Origin: Bacteroidales bacterium
GTDB taxonomy: Bacteria > Bacteroidota > Bacteroidia > Bacteroidales > Tenuifilaceae
Assembly: GCA_016931855.1 (NCBI GenBank)
Contig: JAFGDZ010000053.1
Span: 1-64,000, forward strand
Length of the DNA: 64,000 nucleotides
Reading direction: 5' to 3'
Shown: in pieces, positions 60,681 through 64,000 of the stretch
How positions within the stretch are numbered: the first letter of the stretch is position 1
Layout of the letters: the number at the start of each line of letters is the position of its first letter
Notes under the pieces: model-generated
What the model was told of the DNA's origin: nothing
Databases searched by the model: none
What the model saw: only the letters and a program-made list of their open reading frames with translations
Position numbers and translations under genes: made by a program

Positions 60681-62012
60681 TTACTTTCCGCCTAGGTACG
60701 ACTTCACATTTCTGAAGCCTATGTATGACTTAGCGGTATCTTGATATTCAAAAGTACGTGTTCCAATTTGTAGAAAATATCCAATATCCTTCCATGAACC
60801 ACCACGAATAACCTTACGTTTAAGTGCTGGGGGATCATTAGGCTTTGCATTATACTTGTAATCAGGATTCATGTCGTGCATAAATGAATACGCACTTTCG
60901 TCAAATGCATTAGCCGTCCATTCAGCCACATTCCCAGACATATCATACAAACCATAATCATTAGGTTCATATGTACCAACAGCTACAGTTATGTAACCAC
61001 CATCGTCGGTATAATTTCCGCGTAATGGCTTGAAGTTGGCAAGGAAACAACCTTCTTTATTCCTTGTATAAGGCCCTCCCCAAGGGTACATGTTATGATC
61101 TAAACCACCACGAGCAGCATACTCCCACTCTGCCTCAGTTGGCAAACGAAAATCGTTAGAAAAGGAAGATCCCTGTGATGCTAGGAACTTATTATACATC
61201 TGTGTTCTCCAAATAGAGAAGGCAAAGGCTTGTTTCCATGAAACACCGACTACAGGATAATTATCGTATGAGGGATGCCAGAAATAGCTGGTAGTGTAAG
61301 GTTCGTTAAATGCATAGGTAAAATCGCTAATCCAAGCCAATGTATCAGGGTAAACGTTAACCCTATCGTTAAGGATAAAGGCACGTCTATCAGTTACTTT
61401 TACGGGTACACCCATAATGTTAACAACCTCGCCTGTGTCGTATGACTTGGTATTAAAGTTATAGCGATTCTTCTTTTGCGCTGCCTGCTTATAATCTATC
61501 CACCAGTACTCAAAGTCAAGCTTTCTTGTATCAATCTCTTTACGACCATAAAAGGTTTCGTCCTTTGAATAGTACATGTCACTAAGAATCTCAGCTTGTT
61601 CTTCGTCCATTGGATCCATAGGGACATCCCAATCTAAGACACTAGGGTCTATTGGATTACCAAATTCATCCTCAGATATTGCAAAATCATCAATTTGCTC
61701 TGCAAGTTTTCTACGTGCAATAGAATCGCGCACATAAAAGACAAACTGGCGATACTGATTATTGGTTATCTCAGTTTGATCCATCCAGAAGGCATCTACA
61801 GACACCGTTCTGGTAGGTGAATTAATTGCCCAAGCAACATCCTGATCATTGCCACCCATGTTAAATGACCCCATTGGTACAAACACCATGTTGTACGGAA
61901 TGGGTTCAGCATAACTTTTGCGACCAGGAACACCGGTCAGCTCACCGTTTTGCTGAGAGCCACAACTGCTTAAAAAGGCAATTATAACGCTGAGAACAAG
62001 AAGTTTTTTCAT
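60681..62012 (-). CDS. gldK: Type IX secretion system lipoprotein GldK/PorK
   Basis: The 443-residue protein has the lipoprotein signal FLSSC (Cys17). A sulfatase-modifying-enzyme-like (FGE) fold covers most of the mature chain: VPMGSFNMGGNDQD at the start, WMDQTEITNNQYRQF, then RLPTEAEWEYAARGG, DMSGNVAEWTANAF and KVIRGGSWKD near the end. GldK/PorK keeps this fold without known catalysis and forms the outer-membrane ring with GldN. A large insert at about 105-210 is typical of the family. Confidence 0.96.
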   Translation of the reverse strand: MKKLLVLSVIIAFLSSCGSQQNGELTGVPGRKSYAEPIPYNMVFVPMGSFNMGGNDQDVAWAINSPTRTVSVDAFWMDQTEITNNQYRQFVFYVRDSIARRKLAEQIDDFAISEDEFGNPIDPSVLDWDVPMDPMDEEQAEILSDMYYSKDETFYGRKEIDTRKLDFEYWWIDYKQAAQKKNRYNFNTKSYDTGEVVNIMGVPVKVTDRRAFILNDRVNVYPDTLAWISDFTYAFNEPYTTSYFWHPSYDNYPVVGVSWKQAFAFSIWRTQMYNKFLASQGSSFSNDFRLPTEAEWEYAARGGLDHNMYPWGGPYTRNKEGCFLANFKPLRGNYTDDGGYITVAVGTYEPNDYGLYDMSGNVAEWTANAFDESAYSFMHDMNPDYKYNAKPNDPPALKRKVIRGGSWKDIGYFLQIGTRTFEYQDTAKSYIGFRNVKSYLGGK

Positions 62013-62069
62013 AACACTCCGATTATATTATGCAAATAACGTAAAATATTTTTAATTCGGTTTCACCGA

Positions 62070-62996
62070 CTACAAAAATCTGATGCTTTTGTATTGCTGG
62101 GGAGGTCTCTCCTTACGCAATGAAAAACTATACCCTAACAAGAACTCGTGAGATCCATCGTTATAGCTGCCAACCCTTGATAATGCATAGTCGTATGCGT
62201 AGCCTACACGAAGCCCATTGAAAAGTTCAATACCAACCATTCCAACCACAGCTTCCCCTATACGATAGGAAACGCCTCCCCAGAACTTTTTATTGTAGTG
62301 GAGAGCAGCAGAAAGACTAAATTGCGATACAACTAAGTCTGTTCCTATGTGAACGGAAGGAGCAAAATCCCAACTAGGGTTAATCTCTAACCTGTACCCT
62401 CCTGAAACATAGTAGTGCCTACTATAGTGGGCTGGATTAATGGCCTTTGTTCTTTGTGTTTCGTTTAGGTGTGTTGCAGAAAGCCCAAAGTACATGCTTT
62501 CGGTATTGTAAAAAAGGCCAAATCCTAAATCTAGGTTTATGCTACTCTCTTTTTTTGTTGGGATGGAGGGATCGTCTGAGTTTGGGATATTCCATGTTGG
62601 ATCTAAGGCGTTATTAATAAATCCACCGCTTAGGCCAACTCCCAGTTTACCCTTTCCCACATTAAAACGGGCAGCATAGGTAAGATTTAATCCTAGGTTT
62701 TTATCAAAGCCGATATTATCGTTCAAAATGCTTAGCCCAATACCACTAGAGAAACCAAATGGCTTAATGGCCGCATCAACGCTAACTGATGTTGTGTTAT
62801 TTGCTCCATCAATGAAGCCAACCCATTGCTGGCGGTTTAATGCAGTAACGTTTATCATGTTACTACTGCCTGCATAACCAGGATTAATTGCCATGTGGCT
62901 AAACATGGTATGGCTAAATTGAGGATCTTGCTGCCCAAAAGCAGCTATAGAGAGCATTGCGAATGTGAAAAATAAATGGCGTTTTTTACTGCTCAT
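62070..62996 (-). CDS. porP: PorP/SprF-family type IX secretion outer-membrane protein
   Basis: The ATG at 62996 gives 308 residues with a signal peptide (about 1-20, ending AFGQ); a TTG five codons upstream is unlikely. The mature start QDPQFSHTMFSHMAINPGYAGSS is the family signature, and the remainder is a barrel of alternating strands (VGMVGIELFNGLRVGYAYDYAL). It is an outer-membrane component of type IX secretion, as in P. gingivalis where porP precedes porKLMN. The same order here supports that subtype rather than a distant SprF paralogue. Confidence 0.92.
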   Translation of the reverse strand: MSSKKRHLFFTFAMLSIAAFGQQDPQFSHTMFSHMAINPGYAGSSNMINVTALNRQQWVGFIDGANNTTSVSVDAAIKPFGFSSGIGLSILNDNIGFDKNLGLNLTYAARFNVGKGKLGVGLSGGFINNALDPTWNIPNSDDPSIPTKKESSINLDLGFGLFYNTESMYFGLSATHLNETQRTKAINPAHYSRHYYVSGGYRLEINPSWDFAPSVHIGTDLVVSQFSLSAALHYNKKFWGGVSYRIGEAVVGMVGIELFNGLRVGYAYDYALSRVGSYNDGSHEFLLGYSFSLRKERPPQQYKSIRFL

Positions 62997-63074
62997 TTCC
63001 CGTGTCCTCAATTAATAGTATAGGTTCAACCGAAAAGTAAAGTAAACAAAAAATTAATTCTCGTACAAATTTTG

Positions 63075-63092
63075 TCAACAAGAAAATGTTGA
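63075..63092 (-). other. Small hairpin in the porP leader
   Basis: TCAACA (63075-63080) and TGTTGA (63087-63092) form a six-pair stem with a six-base loop in the predicted 5' leader. A regulatory role is uncertain. Confidence 0.3.
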
Positions 63093-63102
63093 TAAAATCA
63101 GG

Positions 63103-63133
63103 CAAACGTAATGGCTTATACTGAGAATTGAAA
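63103..63133 (-). promoter_or_regulatory. Promoter of the porP-gldKLMN operon
   Basis: On the minus strand TTTC (63130-63133) is followed after exactly 19 bases by TACGTTTG (63103-63110), a full TAnnTTTG match. The predicted leader is about 100 bases. Confidence 0.55.
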
Positions 63134-63227
63134 CTGAATGTTTCCACCTATCTCTAAAAAATTTTATTGTCTATGTAATTATTCGTAACATTCATCCTAA
63201 CGGACAGATTCTTACATGGGCAATGAG

Positions 63228-64000
63228 TTACATCAACTTCTTGTAAAAATGCATCCATCTATCGGGTAGTTCCTGCTTACTGGCGGCAACATAGTCGGTG
63301 TAGGAGCAAGCAATGGTAATCTTATCATCAGGAAAAAGATTAGGTATTCCAGAGGGTATTTCTACCCACCAATTGTCTGAAACGATGCTTCTATAAAAAA
63401 CTAAATCGACACCAGGAGTACTTGTTCCCACAATAAACTTTTTAAGTTCCTTAGCGCGATGGTAAGGGTACTCGCCCTTGCGTTGCCCGTGTCCCTCTAC
63501 GAAGTGCCAAACAAGCTGCGCAGCAAGGTGAGCACTTTGCCCACTAGGGTCGGCCGATGTAGCCAACTCGTATATTCCAAAAACACTTGTTCTATCGCTT
63601 AAGCCGGCATACCGGGTTAGCTGGCAAGCCTCCTCGGCATACAATCCATTTGGAGATGGATGCAAAACCCCGGGGCAATCGGATTGCCGAATGGCCGCCA
63701 TATCAAAGCTAACTATGTCGGAATCCCTTAGTATGGGTTCTACCTCTTTAAAGTGACCGCGTACAGCGCCCAACCTAACGAGCTCTAGGTTAGCCGTTTT
63801 AAGACGTTCTATATGGTTTTGGGCAACAAGATATCCTTGATATCCCAATACGCTAAGATTTAAGAGGCTAACAATTGGTTCTTTTAAAAAGGAGTCGTAA
63901 AAGCACGTTGAGCCAAAGTCGCTTTCGTCGAAGCCCAAATCTACCCTTGAATCAATAATGGACACACCTATGTTTTCTCTAAGCTCTTTTACGCCCTGGT
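63228..64000 (-). CDS. Formimidoylglutamase-like arginase-family protein (N-terminus outside window)
   Basis: The frame is open through the right edge, so the first part of the gene is missing; about 257 residues are present. The segment SFDMAAIRQSDCPG is the second metal-binding region of the arginase/agmatinase/formimidoylglutamase superfamily in the form common in Bacteroidota, followed by PNGLYAEEACQLTRYAG. The classical SFDxDxxDP is altered, so some metal residues are changed. The family hydrolyses guanidino or formimino groups, and a histidine-degradation role is plausible. It is upstream of the porP operon on the same strand but has a separate promoter between them. Confidence 0.75.
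   Translation of the reverse strand, partial: QGVKELRENIGVSIIDSRVDLGFDESDFGSTCFYDSFLKEPIVSLLNLSVLGYQGYLVAQNHIERLKTANLELVRLGAVRGHFKEVEPILRDSDIVSFDMAAIRQSDCPGVLHPSPNGLYAEEACQLTRYAGLSDRTSVFGIYELATSADPSGQSAHLAAQLVWHFVEGHGQRKGEYPYHRAKELKKFIVGTSTPGVDLVFYRSIVSDNWWVEIPSGIPNLFPDDKITIACSYTDYVAASKQELPDRWMHFYKKLM

Noticed and set aside
60681-62012. Sulfatase-activating enzyme instead of GldK
   Set aside because: The FGE-like fold alone would allow it, but the lipoprotein signal, insert and porP-gldLMN context identify GldK.
1-64000. tRNA or rRNA genes, CRISPR arrays and insertion sequences
   Set aside because: I looked through the intergenic stretches and found no cloverleaf, regular spaced repeat or transposase gene.

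Overview
The window comes from a Bacteroidota chromosome, most likely of the order Bacteroidales or a close relative; I cannot name a genus. The evidence is a complete porP-gldK-gldL-gldM-gldN type IX secretion block, a GldA-like ATPase, SusC-type carboxypeptidase-regulatory modules, GH92/GH2/GH20 glycan enzymes and several Bacteroidota-style promoters (TAnnTTTG at -7). No rRNA, tRNA, CRISPR array, insertion sequence or replication origin was seen.

Layout. 0-3.4 kb: an SH3-type lipoprotein and an ABC-2 exporter pair. 3.5-6.8 kb: a NYN nuclease/cold-shock-domain fusion and a MuiA-like DUF4139 protein carrying a SusC-like module. 6.8-18.3 kb: a six-gene sugar operon (LacI repressor, MFS sugar transporter, ROK kinase, GH20 hexosaminidase, GH2 beta-mannosidase, GH92 alpha-mannosidase). 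A perfect 16-bp operator palindrome sits against its promoter. The gene set fits stripping and import of sugars from mannose-rich N-glycans. 18.3-28.4 kb: a response regulator, an ABCG-type exporter with two unknown exported proteins, an ECF sigma factor cluster and housekeeping genes (YjbR, YraN, LdcA). 28.5-35.0 kb: metG, an M28 peptidase and an undescribed four-gene exported operon (two LVIVD-repeat proteins, two paralogous barrel-like proteins). 35.1-36.3 kb: an AT-rich stretch with an M23 peptidase. 36.3-43.0 kb: surface-polysaccharide genes (two sugar transferases, a Wzi-like protein), gldA and envelope proteins of unknown function. 43.2-47.8 kb: L-serine dehydratase and a large envelope protein.

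47.9-53.7 kb holds the most interesting locus: a six-gene leftward sulfur operon. It encodes an octaheme tetrathionate-reductase-family cytochrome, a di-haem b-type membrane subunit, a two-domain rhodanese lipoprotein, a split YeeE/YedE thiosulfate-type transporter whose second half is fused to a rhodanese, and a membrane-anchored rhodanese. All three rhodanese proteins end exactly in Arg-Gly-Gly-Cys, and two of them lack the catalytic cysteine of the rhodanese loop. I infer that the terminal cysteine is a sulfur-carrying arm, comparable to the SoxY GGCGG arm or the DsrC tail. This makes the locus a candidate undescribed sulfur-relay system.

54.0-64.0 kb: an Mla-type lipid transporter pair, mannose-1-phosphate guanylyltransferase, the type IX secretion block porP-gldKLMN and the truncated end of a formimidoylglutamase-like gene.
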